From the NCBI RefSeq assembly GCF_014202975.1, contig NZ_JACHHZ010000006.1, positions 186,001 through 250,000 of the forward strand: a stretch of DNA of 64,000 nucleotides, read 5' to 3'. Positions within the stretch are counted from its first letter, which is position 1, and each line of letters starts with the position of its first letter. Made by a program: the position numbers and the translations under genes. The stretch comes from Povalibacter uvarum (GTDB taxonomy: Bacteria; Pseudomonadota; Gammaproteobacteria; Steroidobacterales; Steroidobacteraceae). Positions 9,257 through 17,760 of the stretch are shown piece by piece. The notes below the pieces were generated by a model, which was not told the origin of the DNA, did not search any database, and was given only the letters and a program-made list of their open reading frames with translations.

Positions 9257-10591
9257 TCACACGTTCAACAGAAGATGTTCGCGTTCCCAGGAGCTGATCA
9301 CCTGCAGGAACGTCTCGTATTCGTTTTCCTTCACGGCGGCGTACGCCAGTACGAAACGCTCGCTCAGGATTTCGAGGAGCGGCCGGCAATCGCGCAGCAG
9401 GCGCAGCGCCTCTTCGATGTTTCGTGGCAATCCGAACGGCAGATCGTAGGCGCTGCCGGTGACAGGCTCAGTCGGCTTCAGACCCTCGATCATTCCCAGG
9501 TAGCCGCAAGTCAGCGATGCGGCGATCGCGATGTACGGATTTGCATCGGCACCAGCGATGCGATTCTCGACGCGGCGATTGGCCGGATTCGATACCGGCA
9601 CCCTGAGACCCGCGGTGCGATTGTCATAGCCCCACTGCGTGTTGATCGGTGCCGAGTGATGCCGCGTGATGCGGCGATAGGAGTTCACGTTCGGCGCGAA
9701 CAGCGACATCGCCGCGGGCAGGTACTTCTGCAGGCCGGCGATGTGAGAGAAGAACAGCTGTGACGGGCGGCCTTCCGCATCGCTGAAAACGTTCTTGCCG
9801 GTGCGACGGTCGATCACGCTCTGGTGAATGTGCATCGCGCTGCCCGGCTCGCGCGCCATCGGCTTCGCCATGAACGTCGCATACATCTTGTGACGCAGCG
9901 CTGCTTCGCGCGCCGTGCGCTTGAACAGGAACACCTGGTCCGCGAGCGACAGCGCGTTTCCGTGCAGCAGATTGATTTCCATCTGCGCGGCACCGTCTTC
10001 ATGAATCAGCGTGTCGATCGCGATGTCCTGCGCTTCGCAGAAGGCGTAGACGTCGTCGAACAGCGGATCGAATTCATTCACTGCCGCAATCGAGTATGCC
10101 TGGCGACCGATCTCCGGCCGGCCCGAGCGGCCCATCGGCGGCTTGAGCGGATAGTCCGCATCGATGTTCGGTTCGACGAGGAAGAACTCCAGCTCAGGCG
10201 CAACGACCGGCTCCCAGCCGTGCTGCGCATAGAGCTCCAGCACGTGCTGGAGCAGATAGCGCGGCGCCATCGTGACCGGGCGGCCATCGGAATAGAAACT
10301 GTCGTGGATGACCTGCGCCGTGGGTTCGGCGGTCCAGGGCACGACGCGAATCGTGCTCGGATCCGCCTTCAGCACGACGTCGATTTCAGAAGGGCTGATG
10401 GCGCGATCGTCGTCCGGATATTCGCCGGTGACGGTCTGCAGGAAGATGCTCTCGGGCAGTCGCATCCCCTCGTCTTCCGCGAACTTCGCCGCGGGCATGA
10501 TCTTTCCGCGCGGCACACCGGCCATGTCGGGAATTATCGCTTCGACTTCGGAGATACCGTGTTCTTTGAAGAATTGCTGGATGACGCTCAT
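9257..10591 (-). CDS. puuA: Gamma-glutamylputrescine synthetase (glutamine synthetase family)
   Basis: 444 residues, glutamine-synthetase fold. It ligates glutamate to putrescine with ATP, the first step of the gamma-glutamyl putrescine pathway. Visible features are PDMAGVPRGK near residue 20 (typical of the PuuA/GlnA-like branch), LEFFLVEP with metal-binding Glu, the ATP-site stretch MAKPMAREPGSAMHIHQS, and NSYRRITRHHSAPINTQWGYDNR. The ATG at 10591 overlaps the puuD stop by four bases, which decides the start against a longer upstream frame that lies inside puuD. A second family member is encoded divergently at 11603. Confidence 0.87.
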   Translation of the reverse strand: MSVIQQFFKEHGISEVEAIIPDMAGVPRGKIMPAAKFAEDEGMRLPESIFLQTVTGEYPDDDRAISPSEIDVVLKADPSTIRVVPWTAEPTAQVIHDSFYSDGRPVTMAPRYLLQHVLELYAQHGWEPVVAPELEFFLVEPNIDADYPLKPPMGRSGRPEIGRQAYSIAAVNEFDPLFDDVYAFCEAQDIAIDTLIHEDGAAQMEINLLHGNALSLADQVFLFKRTAREAALRHKMYATFMAKPMAREPGSAMHIHQSVIDRRTGKNVFSDAEGRPSQLFFSHIAGLQKYLPAAMSLFAPNVNSYRRITRHHSAPINTQWGYDNRTAGLRVPVSNPANRRVENRIAGADANPYIAIAASLTCGYLGMIEGLKPTEPVTGSAYDLPFGLPRNIEEALRLLRDCRPLLEILSERFVLAYAAVKENEYETFLQVISSWEREHLLLNV

Positions 10592-11361
10592 AAACGATCC
10601 TTGCGCGCGCGGGCGGTGGCGTATTGCCGGGCAGATTCGCCGAAGGCCGCAAACAGGGCGCGCGAAAACGGGTTGTCCTGGAATTTCCACTCGGGGTGCC
10701 ACTGCACCGCGTGGGCGAACGACGGCGCATTCCTCACCCGGAAGGCTTCGACGATGCCATCCGGAGCACGCGCCTCGATGTCGAGACCGCGACCGAGTGT
10801 CTGCACTCCCTGGGAGTGCAATGAATTGACCTGAATCTGGTTCTGACCGCCGGCGAGCTGGTGCAGAAAGCTGCCGGGCACCAGTTCGACTTCGTGGGCC
10901 GGGCCGTACTGGGTGTCGACGGGCGCCTCGAGATCCTCTCGGTGATCGCTGAAGCCGTCGACCTCGTGAATCCGCTGCCAGAGTGTTCCGCCAAACGCGA
11001 CGTTCATTTCCTGGAAACCCCGGCAGATCGCCAGCAAGGGCATCCCGGCTTCCACCACCCGCGGGATGAGCGGGAGGGTCGTCGCGTCGCGCTGAGGATC
11101 GTGCAACGTGCCCGGCGCGCTGCTGGGACCGCCGTAACGATGCGGCTCGACATTCGATGCGCTCCCCGTGAGCAGGATGCCGTCGAACCGCGAAAGCAGC
11201 TCCTCGAGGTTCGGCGAATCGCCGAACGAAGGAATGACGACGGGAATGGCGCCCGCACCCACTGCCACGGCATTGAGGTATTTCTCCCCCACACAGTGGA
11301 AGTAGTGATGTCCCAGCAGACGGCGGTCCGCAGGGACTCCTATGAGCGGCTTACCCGGCAT
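10588..11361 (-). CDS. puuD: Gamma-glutamyl-GABA hydrolase PuuD (class I glutamine amidotransferase-like)
   Basis: 257 residues. It releases GABA and glutamate from gamma-glutamyl-GABA, the last step of the gamma-glutamyl route. The triad is visible: Cys113 in AICRGFQEMN, His222 and Glu224 in AVQWHPEW. The opening block PLIGVPADRR matches the family start, so the ATG at 11361 is used. It overlaps the downstream puuA start by four bases. A near-palindrome lies three bases upstream of the start codon, which suggests repression at this promoter. Cytosolic. Confidence 0.9.
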   Translation of the reverse strand: MPGKPLIGVPADRRLLGHHYFHCVGEKYLNAVAVGAGAIPVVIPSFGDSPNLEELLSRFDGILLTGSASNVEPHRYGGPSSAPGTLHDPQRDATTLPLIPRVVEAGMPLLAICRGFQEMNVAFGGTLWQRIHEVDGFSDHREDLEAPVDTQYGPAHEVELVPGSFLHQLAGGQNQIQVNSLHSQGVQTLGRGLDIEARAPDGIVEAFRVRNAPSFAHAVQWHPEWKFQDNPFSRALFAAFGESARQYATARARKDRL

Positions 11362-11363
11362 AA

Positions 11364-11381
11364 CGTTTAATATCTTTAACG
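11364..11381. promoter_or_regulatory. Near-palindromic operator candidate upstream of puuD
   Basis: CGTTTAATATCTTTAACG is 14/18 self-complementary. It is AT-rich in otherwise GC-rich DNA and ends three bases before the puuD start, in the divergent region 11362-11602. A PuuR-like repressor is encoded at 18636. That the site is its operator is inference. Confidence 0.35.
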
Positions 11382-11518
11382 ACCGGCAGAGGTACCGGCG
11401 TCCAACCGACGGGGCATTTAACCACAACCGGGCCCTTTCCGCCCGCCCGAGGTTTACCGAGGGGGGCCATTTTCAGGCCTCACAAGGGCTTGCAGGCGGG
11501 TTCGGGGTGCCCGAAAGC

Positions 11519-11548
11519 TTGCCGGGCCGGCGATTGGGCCGGTATTCT
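11519..11548 (+). promoter_or_regulatory. Candidate sigma-70 promoter for the second puuA-like gene
   Basis: A TTGCCG (11519-11524), an 18-base spacer and TATTCT (11543-11548) lie about 55 bases upstream of the ATG at 11603. The match is moderate and was found by eye only. The remainder of the 241-base divergent region shows no gene. Confidence 0.3.
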
Positions 11549-11602
11549 CCCTGCGGCGGACGACGTCCAATCCGCTATCAAATCTTAAACAGGGTGCGCC
11601 TC

Positions 11603-12973
11603 ATGGCAGTCGAAACACCGATCTCCGAGATCGCTGCCTTGCGGCGCGAGCATCCTGCTACCCGCTTCGTTGACATTCTGCTCGCGGATATCTGCGGCGT
11701 GCCCCGCGGTAAGCGCGTGACGATAGAAGAGCTGCCCGGCGTTTACGAAGGCGAGTTCCTGCTGCCGGGATCGATGTTCGCGCTCGATGTTCAAGGCGGC
11801 ACGATCCAGGAAACGCACCTCGGCTTCGATGAAGGCGACGCCGACCGTGCATGCATGCCGATCGAAGGCACCCTGCTGCCGGTACCGTGGTGCAGCGGCG
11901 AAGTCGCGCAACTCCAGGTGACGATGCGCGATCGCGATCGCAGTCCCTTCTTCGGTGATCCGCGCCACGTGCTCGCGAACGTGCTGAAGCGATTCCGGTC
12001 GCTCGGCCTGACGCCGGTCGTCGCAGTGGAGCTCGAATTCTATTTCCTCGATCGCGAACGCACGCCGCAGGGGCGAATTCAGCCGCCGCGCATGCCGCTC
12101 ACCGGGCGCCGCGAATTCCGGACCCAGATCAACTCGATGGTGGATCTGAACGAGTACTCCTCGGTGCTCGCCGACATCTCAGCCGCATGCACTGCCCAGA
12201 AGATTCCTTCGGGCACGGCGCTCGCCGAATACGGCCCGGGCCAGTTCGAAGTGAATCTGCATCATTCCGCAGACGCACTCCGCGCCTGCGACGAAGCGAT
12301 CCGCTTCAAGCGACTGGTGCGTGGCGTGGCGACCCGTCACGGCATGGAAGCGACGTTCATGGCCAAGCCCTATGCCGAGATGGCCGGCAGCGGTGCTCAC
12401 CTTCACGTGAGCGTGCTCGACGAATCGGGACGCAACATCTTCGAATCGCCCGATGCCGGCGGCAACGAGACGCTGCATCACGCAATCGGCGGGCTCGCGG
12501 AAACGATGAACGACGTTATGCTGGTTCTCGCGCCGACCATCAACTCCTATCGCCGCTATCGTCCGGAGGCTTACGTTCCGCTGAACCCGTCGTGGGCGGT
12601 GAACAACCGGGGCACAGCGCTGCGCATTCCGGTGAGCTCACCGGTGAATCGACGCGTTGAACATCGCGTCGCCGGCGCGGATGCGAATCCATACTTGCTG
12701 ACCGCCGCGGTCCTCGCGGGCATTCACCACGGACTCGAGCGGAAGATCCAGCCCGGCCCGCCGCTCGCAGGCAACGCTTATCGCGATCACACGCCGTCAC
12801 TGCCGCTCACCTGGCCGGAAGCCGCATTCGCATTCGAGCGCAGTGAGTTCGTGAAAGACTACTTCGGGCCAGCCTTTCAATCGTTGTTTGCGACGACGCG
12901 CCGCGGCGAGTTCCGCGCCTTCGAGCTGAATGTGTCGCCGCTGGAATATGAGTGGTATGTGACGACCAGTTAG
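11603..12973 (+). CDS. Second glutamine-synthetase-family ligase (gamma-glutamylpolyamine synthetase-like)
   Basis: 456 residues, glutamine synthetase fold, paralogue of the puuA product at 9257-10591. Visible features are DILLADICGVPRGKRV (about 24-39), VAVELEFYFLDRE with metal-ligand Glu, MAKPYAEMAGSGAHLHVS and NSYRRYRPEAYVPLNPSWAVNNR. The ATG at 11603 is used; an earlier in-frame codon would extend the protein with low-complexity sequence through the divergent promoter region. It is followed, across an inverted repeat, by the puuB-like oxidase on the same strand, so it may be the ligase partnered with that oxidase. It may act on another polyamine or amine; Pseudomonas also carries several PuuA-like ligases with different amine preferences. 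Confidence 0.82.
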   Translation: MAVETPISEIAALRREHPATRFVDILLADICGVPRGKRVTIEELPGVYEGEFLLPGSMFALDVQGGTIQETHLGFDEGDADRACMPIEGTLLPVPWCSGEVAQLQVTMRDRDRSPFFGDPRHVLANVLKRFRSLGLTPVVAVELEFYFLDRERTPQGRIQPPRMPLTGRREFRTQINSMVDLNEYSSVLADISAACTAQKIPSGTALAEYGPGQFEVNLHHSADALRACDEAIRFKRLVRGVATRHGMEATFMAKPYAEMAGSGAHLHVSVLDESGRNIFESPDAGGNETLHHAIGGLAETMNDVMLVLAPTINSYRRYRPEAYVPLNPSWAVNNRGTALRIPVSSPVNRRVEHRVAGADANPYLLTAAVLAGIHHGLERKIQPGPPLAGNAYRDHTPSLPLTWPEAAFAFERSEFVKDYFGPAFQSLFATTRRGEFRAFELNVSPLEYEWYVTTS

Positions 12974-12974
12974 C

Positions 12975-13042
12975 GTCGTCATCCCGCGCAGGCGGGAATC
13001 CATGCCTTTAGAAGATGGATCCCCGTTTGCGCGGGGATGACA
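12975..13042. repeat. CGTCATCCCGC-type intergenic inverted repeat
   Basis: CGTCATCCCGCGCAGGCGGG at the left end and CCCCGTTTGCGCGGGGATGA near the right end form two hairpins with complementary outer ends (GTCATCCC and GGGGATGAC). This is the widespread proteobacterial intergenic repeat type. It fills nearly all the space between the second puuA-like gene and puuB. A half copy lies at 45220-45250. Confidence 0.7.
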
Positions 13043-13065
13043 ACTCCCACGTCGACAGCCGCTCC

Positions 13066-14343
13066 ATGACTCCACCGCATATCGATTCCTACTACGCGGC
13101 CTCCGCCAACCCGTCGCCGAGCCATCCTCAGCTCGCTGGCGACGTCGACGCGGACGTGTGCGTCATTGGCGGGGGCATCGCCGGCTGTTCGACTGCATTG
13201 CATCTCGCCGAGCGCGGTTATCGCGTCGCGCTGATCGAATCGAAGCGCATTGCATGGGGTGCTTCGGGCCGCAGCGGCGGCCAGGCGATCGTGGGTTTTG
13301 CGAGCGGACAGCAAAAGCTGATCGACCAGCTCGGGTTCGACGATGCACGCAAGCTCTGGGATGTCTCTGTCGAAGCATTGAGCCTGCTGAAGGATCGCGT
13401 TGCGCGCCACGCGATCGACTGCGACCTCCACTGGGGCCAGATGCACGTTGCGATCAAGCAGCGCCAGCGCGACGTATTGCTCGCTGAGAAAGAGGAACTC
13501 GAACGCAAATACGGATACTCGCATCTGCGCTTCGTCGAGCGAGACGCACTGCAGTCGTTGCTCACGACGCAGCGCTACTGCGCCGGCCTGTATGACAGCG
13601 GCAGCGCGCACCTGCATCCGCTGAACTACACGCTGGGCCTGGCCGCCGCGGCTCAAGCCGCAGGCGTCAGCATCTTTGAGAACACGACGGCACTGGAAAT
13701 CATCAAAGCCGATCCGGCCACGGTTCGCTGCGCTACCGGCCGTGTTCGAGCGCGCTTCGTCGCGGTCTGCTGTAACGCGTATATCGACGGCCTCGCGCCG
13801 GAACTCCAATCGCGCATCATGCCGGTCGGCACATACATCGTCGCGACCGCGCCGCTCGGCGAAGCCCGGATGACCGGGCTGATGCGCGAGAATATTGCGA
13901 TCACCGACATCAATTTCGTGCTCGATTACTTTCGCCGTTCCGCGGATCACCGCCTGCTCTTCGGCGGCCGCGTGAGCTACTCGGGCCTCGACGCATTCGA
14001 CACCAAGAGCGCCACTCGCAAGCGCATGGTGAAGGTATTCCCACAACTCGCCGACGTGCCCATCGAATACGCATGGGGCGGCTACGTCGACATCACGATG
14101 AATCGCGCCCCGGACTTCGGACGCATCGCTCCGAACGTGTACTACCTGCAGGGGTTCTCAGGTCACGGGATTGCGTTGACCGGCATTGCGGGGAAGCTCG
14201 TCGCCGATTCCATCTGCGGTCAAAGCGAGCGGTTCGATCTGTTCGCGAAAATTCAGCACCGCAAGTTCCCGGGCGGGAGCCTGCTTCGAACACCAGCGCT
14301 GGTGCTCGCCATGCTGTGGTACCGGATGAGGGATTGGCTGTAG
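13066..14343 (+). CDS. puuB: Gamma-glutamylputrescine oxidase PuuB (FAD-dependent, DAO family)
   Basis: 425 residues, FAD-dependent amine oxidase of the DAO fold. The dinucleotide-binding motif VIGGGIAG (33-40) precedes IESKRIAWGASGRSGGQ, typical of PuuB. Near the C-terminus YAWGGYVDITMNRAPDFGR and GFSGHGIALTGIAGKL give the second FAD-contact region. It oxidises gamma-glutamylputrescine to gamma-glutamyl-aminobutyraldehyde with release of ammonia and H2O2. The ATG at 13066 is preferred because the upstream in-frame codons come from the intergenic repeat. The next pathway enzyme, the aldehyde dehydrogenase PuuC, is not in this window. Confidence 0.88.
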   Translation: MTPPHIDSYYAASANPSPSHPQLAGDVDADVCVIGGGIAGCSTALHLAERGYRVALIESKRIAWGASGRSGGQAIVGFASGQQKLIDQLGFDDARKLWDVSVEALSLLKDRVARHAIDCDLHWGQMHVAIKQRQRDVLLAEKEELERKYGYSHLRFVERDALQSLLTTQRYCAGLYDSGSAHLHPLNYTLGLAAAAQAAGVSIFENTTALEIIKADPATVRCATGRVRARFVAVCCNAYIDGLAPELQSRIMPVGTYIVATAPLGEARMTGLMRENIAITDINFVLDYFRRSADHRLLFGGRVSYSGLDAFDTKSATRKRMVKVFPQLADVPIEYAWGGYVDITMNRAPDFGRIAPNVYYLQGFSGHGIALTGIAGKLVADSICGQSERFDLFAKIQHRKFPGGSLLRTPALVLAMLWYRMRDWL

Positions 14344-14358
14344 TACGACGAGCCGCGA

Positions 14359-14721
14359 TCAGCGAGCACTTTCCTCGTACACCGCCCCGCTCGTACACGT
14401 CTCGTGCACGACGACTTTCTGCAATAGCGGCAGCACTGCCTTCGTCTCATTCCACACCCAGCGCGCAAGATTCTCGCTGGTTGGATTCTCGAGGCCGGGA
14501 ATTTCGTTCAGGTAGTGATGATCGAGGCGATCGTAGATGGGCTGGAACGCCGCCTTCACGTCGGCGAAGTCCATCACCCAGCCGCTGTGCGGATCGACGG
14601 GCCCGCCGATGTGCAGCTCGATGCGAAAGGAATGACCGTGCAGTCGCGAGCACTTGTGACCCGCGGGCACGTTCGGCAAGCGATGCGCGGCTTCGATGGT
14701 GAACGCGCGAAAAATTTGCAT
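14359..14721 (-). CDS. queD: 6-carboxytetrahydropterin synthase QueD
   Basis: 120 residues, compact T-fold enzyme. It converts dihydroneopterin triphosphate to 6-carboxy-tetrahydropterin, the second step of queuosine (7-deazaguanine) biosynthesis. Zinc-binding His13 (EAAHRL) and His28/His30 are visible, and the catalytic Cys24 lies in the CxxxHGH motif C-SRL-HGH. The C-terminal catalytic His/Glu region is [15 protein letters not shown]. The gene is read towards puuB, with the two stop codons 15 bases apart. No other queuosine gene is in the window. Confidence 0.93.
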   Translation of the reverse strand: MQIFRAFTIEAAHRLPNVPAGHKCSRLHGHSFRIELHIGGPVDPHSGWVMDFADVKAAFQPIYDRLDHHYLNEIPGLENPTSENLARWVWNETKAVLPLLQKVVVHETCTSGAVYEESAR

Positions 14722-14814
14722 TCAGGTCACAGCGATCAGAGGACCGCGTCAGCGAGCGGCGGTCGATTCTCTCCGAACTAACCGCCAACCGCTAACCGCT
14801 AACCGCTTCTGCCT

Positions 14815-15189
14815 TCAAGCCGCTTTGCGGCGACGGGCGCTCGACGAGCAGCTGCAGGTGCCACAGGTGCAGCGGATCGCGCTGCAATCCTTGCAGACAG
14901 CGAAATCCACGGAACCGAAATGACGACGGCAATGCTCGCAATACGGCTTGCGACGGCCGCCACGGGCAGTGCGATACGAATCCACAGCCTCGACGTACTC
15001 AGCCGTCTGCGCATCGGGGCACTGGGCGAGATCCTTGCTGACGATCGCGCGCATGAAAGTCGTCGCCGTCATCGAGCCGACCTTGAACAGGCGCATCTGC
15101 TCTTTCGCGAGACCCATCTGCGCGACCGGGTCGTAAATCACCACGCCCAGCTTGGGATGAAACTGAACCTGAAAGGGATCGGCGCTCAT
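14815..15189 (-). CDS. Hypothetical protein with Cys-rich zinc-ribbon-like C-terminus
   Basis: 124 residues, family not recognised. The N-terminal half (1-75) is an acidic/basic mix without a membrane segment. The C-terminal part carries CEHC (84-87), CKDC (99-102) and then a Cys-rich tail with Cys107, 109, 112 and 114, followed by a basic end (ARRRKAA). Two CxxC pairs spaced 11 residues apart suggest a zinc ribbon or knuckle. The ATG at 15189 is chosen because the upstream extension contains unusual composition and crosses an inverted repeat (15259-15276). It stands alone between queD and rlmKL on the minus strand. No function is claimed. Confidence 0.55.
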   Translation of the reverse strand: MSADPFQVQFHPKLGVVIYDPVAQMGLAKEQMRLFKVGSMTATTFMRAIVSKDLAQCPDAQTAEYVEAVDSYRTARGGRRKPYCEHCRRHFGSVDFAVCKDCSAIRCTCGTCSCSSSARRRKAA

Positions 15190-15258
15190 AAGCGTGCACT
15201 CTATGCTGTGCCCTGGCCTCGTTGGCCGGACGTGAAATCGAAGTCTCGCGCAGGGGTT

Positions 15259-15276
15259 ATTACGGGGGCCCGTAAT
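15259..15276. promoter_or_regulatory. Perfect inverted repeat upstream of the zinc-ribbon gene
   Basis: ATTACGGG-GG-CCCGTAAT has 8-base arms and a 2-base spacer. It is centred about 80 bases upstream of the start at 15189 and is followed by a second weaker repeat GCAGC/GCTGC (about 15277-15295). It could be a dimeric regulator site; the regulator is unknown. Confidence 0.35.
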
Positions 15277-15415
15277 GCAGCCGCAATTGTGCTGCAACGC
15301 ACGAGTCACAATCAATCCATGACAACCCTATTTCCCTAGTTCGTATACAAGATTACGCCCCAGGGGCGACGACGTCCGTTCGTAGGTTCCGAGATGCGGC
15401 TGCTCTGACGCGGGT

Positions 15416-17659
15416 TCAAGGCGATCCGCCGGCGGATTGCGGCGAAAATGCCTGCGGAATCACTATTTTTGCCGGATCCGCCAGGGTCAACTGGTAGCAC
15501 TGGTGGATACGCGGGCTACGCCTGAAATCCCAGGGAAGCGTGGCTGTCGTGAGATCTTCGACCGCAAAAGCCCCCAGAGCGTTCCGGTCGAGGCGGAATC
15601 GCGTGTAGTTATTTGAGAACACGATCACACCCTGGGGCGCGAGCAACTTCGCGGCCAGCATCAAAAGCATTACGTGGTCGCGCTGCACATCGAAGTCATC
15701 TTCCATGCGCTTCGAACGCGAGTGGGTCGGCGGATCGATGAACATAAGCTCCCACGGCCGGAATCCCGCCGTCCGCGGTCTTTCCGCCTGCTCCCGCAAC
15801 CACGCCATGCAGTCCGCCTGCACGAATCCGTGTTCCGGCTGGGCCATGTCATTGAGCGCGAGGTTGCGCTTTGCCCACTCCAGGTAGGTGCGCGACATGT
15901 CGATGGTCGTCGAAGACGTCGCGCCACCGCCGGCCGCATACACAGTCGCGGTTCCGGTATAGGCGAACAGGTTGAGGAATTTCTTGCCGCGCGCGAGCTC
16001 GCCGACTCTTTGTCGCGTCAGCCGGTGATCGAGAAACAGCCCGGTGTCGAGATAGTCGTGGAAGTTCACGACGAAGCGATACGATCCCTCGCGCACCTCT
16101 TCGAACTGACGCTCGTTGCTGACCTTCTCGTATTGCGCGACGCCCTTCTGCTGCCTGCGCCGGCGCAGGTGAATCCGATCGGTCGGCAGCGCGAGCACTT
16201 CCGGAATCACGGCGAGAACTTCGCGCCTGCGTGCGCGAACCGCCTCGACCTCGATCGTGCGTGGCGCCTCGTATTCCTGAACATAAGCCCACGGCTGATC
16301 CGTACCGTTGCCATACAGATCGATCGCAAACGCGTACTCAGGCATGTCGGCGTCGTAGACGCGGTAGCAGTGAACGCCTTCGCGCTGCGCCCAATCCTTC
16401 GCTGCCTTCAGGTTCTTTCGCAGCCGATTCGCGAACATCTGTGCGCCCGGCTGATTGCGAATCGCCTGCTCGTCCTCTGCTGAACGCGCTGGCCGATCCG
16501 CGCCGCGATACTCCGATGGCTCGATATCGAAACGCAGCAGACGACATTCGATTCGTCCGTTGAACAGCGTGTGGCTGCGCTTCGCATTGATACCGATCGC
16601 TTTTGCGAGCGGTGGATTACCGGTGAACACCGCGCCCTTCCAGCCTTCGAAATGCTCGCGCAGTTTCGCGCCGAGCAGCTCGTAGACTGACTGCAGCCTC
16701 TCCTGATCGCCGATGCGCTCGCCGTAGGGAGGATTGGTGACAACGAGTCCGGTTGCGCCGCTGTCCCGCGTCAGCTGCGCAAGATCGCGCCGCTCGACGT
16801 GAATGAAGCCGCGCAGGCGAGCGCGCTCGACGTTCTCGATTGCCGCCCTCACGGCACCGGCATCCTGGTCGTAGCCGCGCAGCGTCAAACGTCTGTCCAG
16901 CGTCGCCGTGCGGCGCTCGCGAGCTTCCTCGACCAGGCGCCGCCACAACTCACGATCGTGACCCGCCCAGCCGATGAGGCCGAAATAACTGCGCATCGAA
17001 CCCGGCGCGATGTCGAGCGCCATCAGCGCAGCTTCGATCGGCAGCGTGCCGGAACCGCACATGGGGTCGACGAGCTCTCCACCGTCCTTCGCGATCGCGG
17101 GCCAGCCGCAGCGAAGCAGGATGGCTGCGGCGAGATTCTCCTTAAGCGGTGCAGCGACACCACGTGCGCGATACGCGCGTCGATGCAGACTGTCGCCTGA
17201 CAGATCGAGACTGACAGTCGCGCGGTCCCGGTCGAGACGCACATCGATCTGCACCTCGGGCTGCTCGAGCTGTACCGACGGACGCTCTCCGGTGCGCTCG
17301 CGCATGAAATCGACGATCGCATCCTTGGTCTTCAGCGCACCGAAATGCGTATGCGTGATGCCGCTCGTGGTTCCGGCGAGCTCGACCGCGAGTGTTCCAT
17401 TCGGCTTGATGTGATCCGCCCATGAAATGGACTTCACGCCTTCATACAAGGCCTCGGGCGTCGGCGCGGCGAAGGAGCCGACCGGCATGAGCACCCGGCT
17501 TGCCGTTCGCGACCACAGGCAGGCGCGATAGGCGACTTCGAGCGTGCCTTCGAACTGCACGCCGAGCTTGAACTCACGGCATTGAACAGCGCCGCAGTCG
17601 CGCAGCTCAGCGGCGGTCAGGTCGGCGACGCCAGGTGGACAGGAAGCGAAGAATTGCAT
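15416..17659 (-). CDS. rlmL: Bifunctional 23S rRNA methyltransferase RlmKL
   Basis: 747 residues, the fused enzyme that makes m2G2445 (RlmL half) and m7G2069 (RlmK half) in 23S rRNA. Order: an N-terminal ferredoxin-like/THUMP region (about 1-155), then the RlmL Rossmann methyltransferase with DPMCGSGT (198-205) and the catalytic NPPYGER (309-315). A linker follows, then the RlmK methyltransferase with FLNLFAYTGTATVYAA and FIDPPTHSRSKRM. Full length for the gammaproteobacterial fusion. The ATG at 17659 precedes MQFFASCPPGV, the usual family opening. Cytosolic, housekeeping. Confidence 0.95.
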   Translation of the reverse strand: MQFFASCPPGVADLTAAELRDCGAVQCREFKLGVQFEGTLEVAYRACLWSRTASRVLMPVGSFAAPTPEALYEGVKSISWADHIKPNGTLAVELAGTTSGITHTHFGALKTKDAIVDFMRERTGERPSVQLEQPEVQIDVRLDRDRATVSLDLSGDSLHRRAYRARGVAAPLKENLAAAILLRCGWPAIAKDGGELVDPMCGSGTLPIEAALMALDIAPGSMRSYFGLIGWAGHDRELWRRLVEEARERRTATLDRRLTLRGYDQDAGAVRAAIENVERARLRGFIHVERRDLAQLTRDSGATGLVVTNPPYGERIGDQERLQSVYELLGAKLREHFEGWKGAVFTGNPPLAKAIGINAKRSHTLFNGRIECRLLRFDIEPSEYRGADRPARSAEDEQAIRNQPGAQMFANRLRKNLKAAKDWAQREGVHCYRVYDADMPEYAFAIDLYGNGTDQPWAYVQEYEAPRTIEVEAVRARRREVLAVIPEVLALPTDRIHLRRRRQQKGVAQYEKVSNERQFEEVREGSYRFVVNFHDYLDTGLFLDHRLTRQRVGELARGKKFLNLFAYTGTATVYAAGGGATSSTTIDMSRTYLEWAKRNLALNDMAQPEHGFVQADCMAWLREQAERPRTAGFRPWELMFIDPPTHSRSKRMEDDFDVQRDHVMLLMLAAKLLAPQGVIVFSNNYTRFRLDRNALGAFAVEDLTTATLPWDFRRSPRIHQCYQLTLADPAKIVIPQAFSPQSAGGSP

Positions 17660-17676
17660 CGTATCAAGCCGAAGAT

Positions 17677-17756
17677 TTCACACGGAGTTCACGGAGCAAC
17701 GACCCGCAGACCGGATCATTCCATGGTCTGCGTGATCTCCGTGAACTTCATGTGAA
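17677..17756. repeat. CACGGAGTTCACGGAG-type inverted repeat, copy 1
   Basis: The left arm TTCACACGGAGTTCACGGAG and a right arm complementary to it with two changes (CTCCGTGAACTTCATGTGAA) enclose about 40 bases. It lies between the aguB stop and the rlmKL start, with both genes on the minus strand. A second copy is at 23076-23177. The function is unknown. Confidence 0.7.
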
Positions 17757-17760
17757 CCTC

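Noticed and set aside
11342-11602. N-terminal extension of the second puuA-like protein
   Set aside because: It would cross the divergent puuD promoter and adds no family sequence; MAVETPISEIAALRREHP at 11603 matches the family length.
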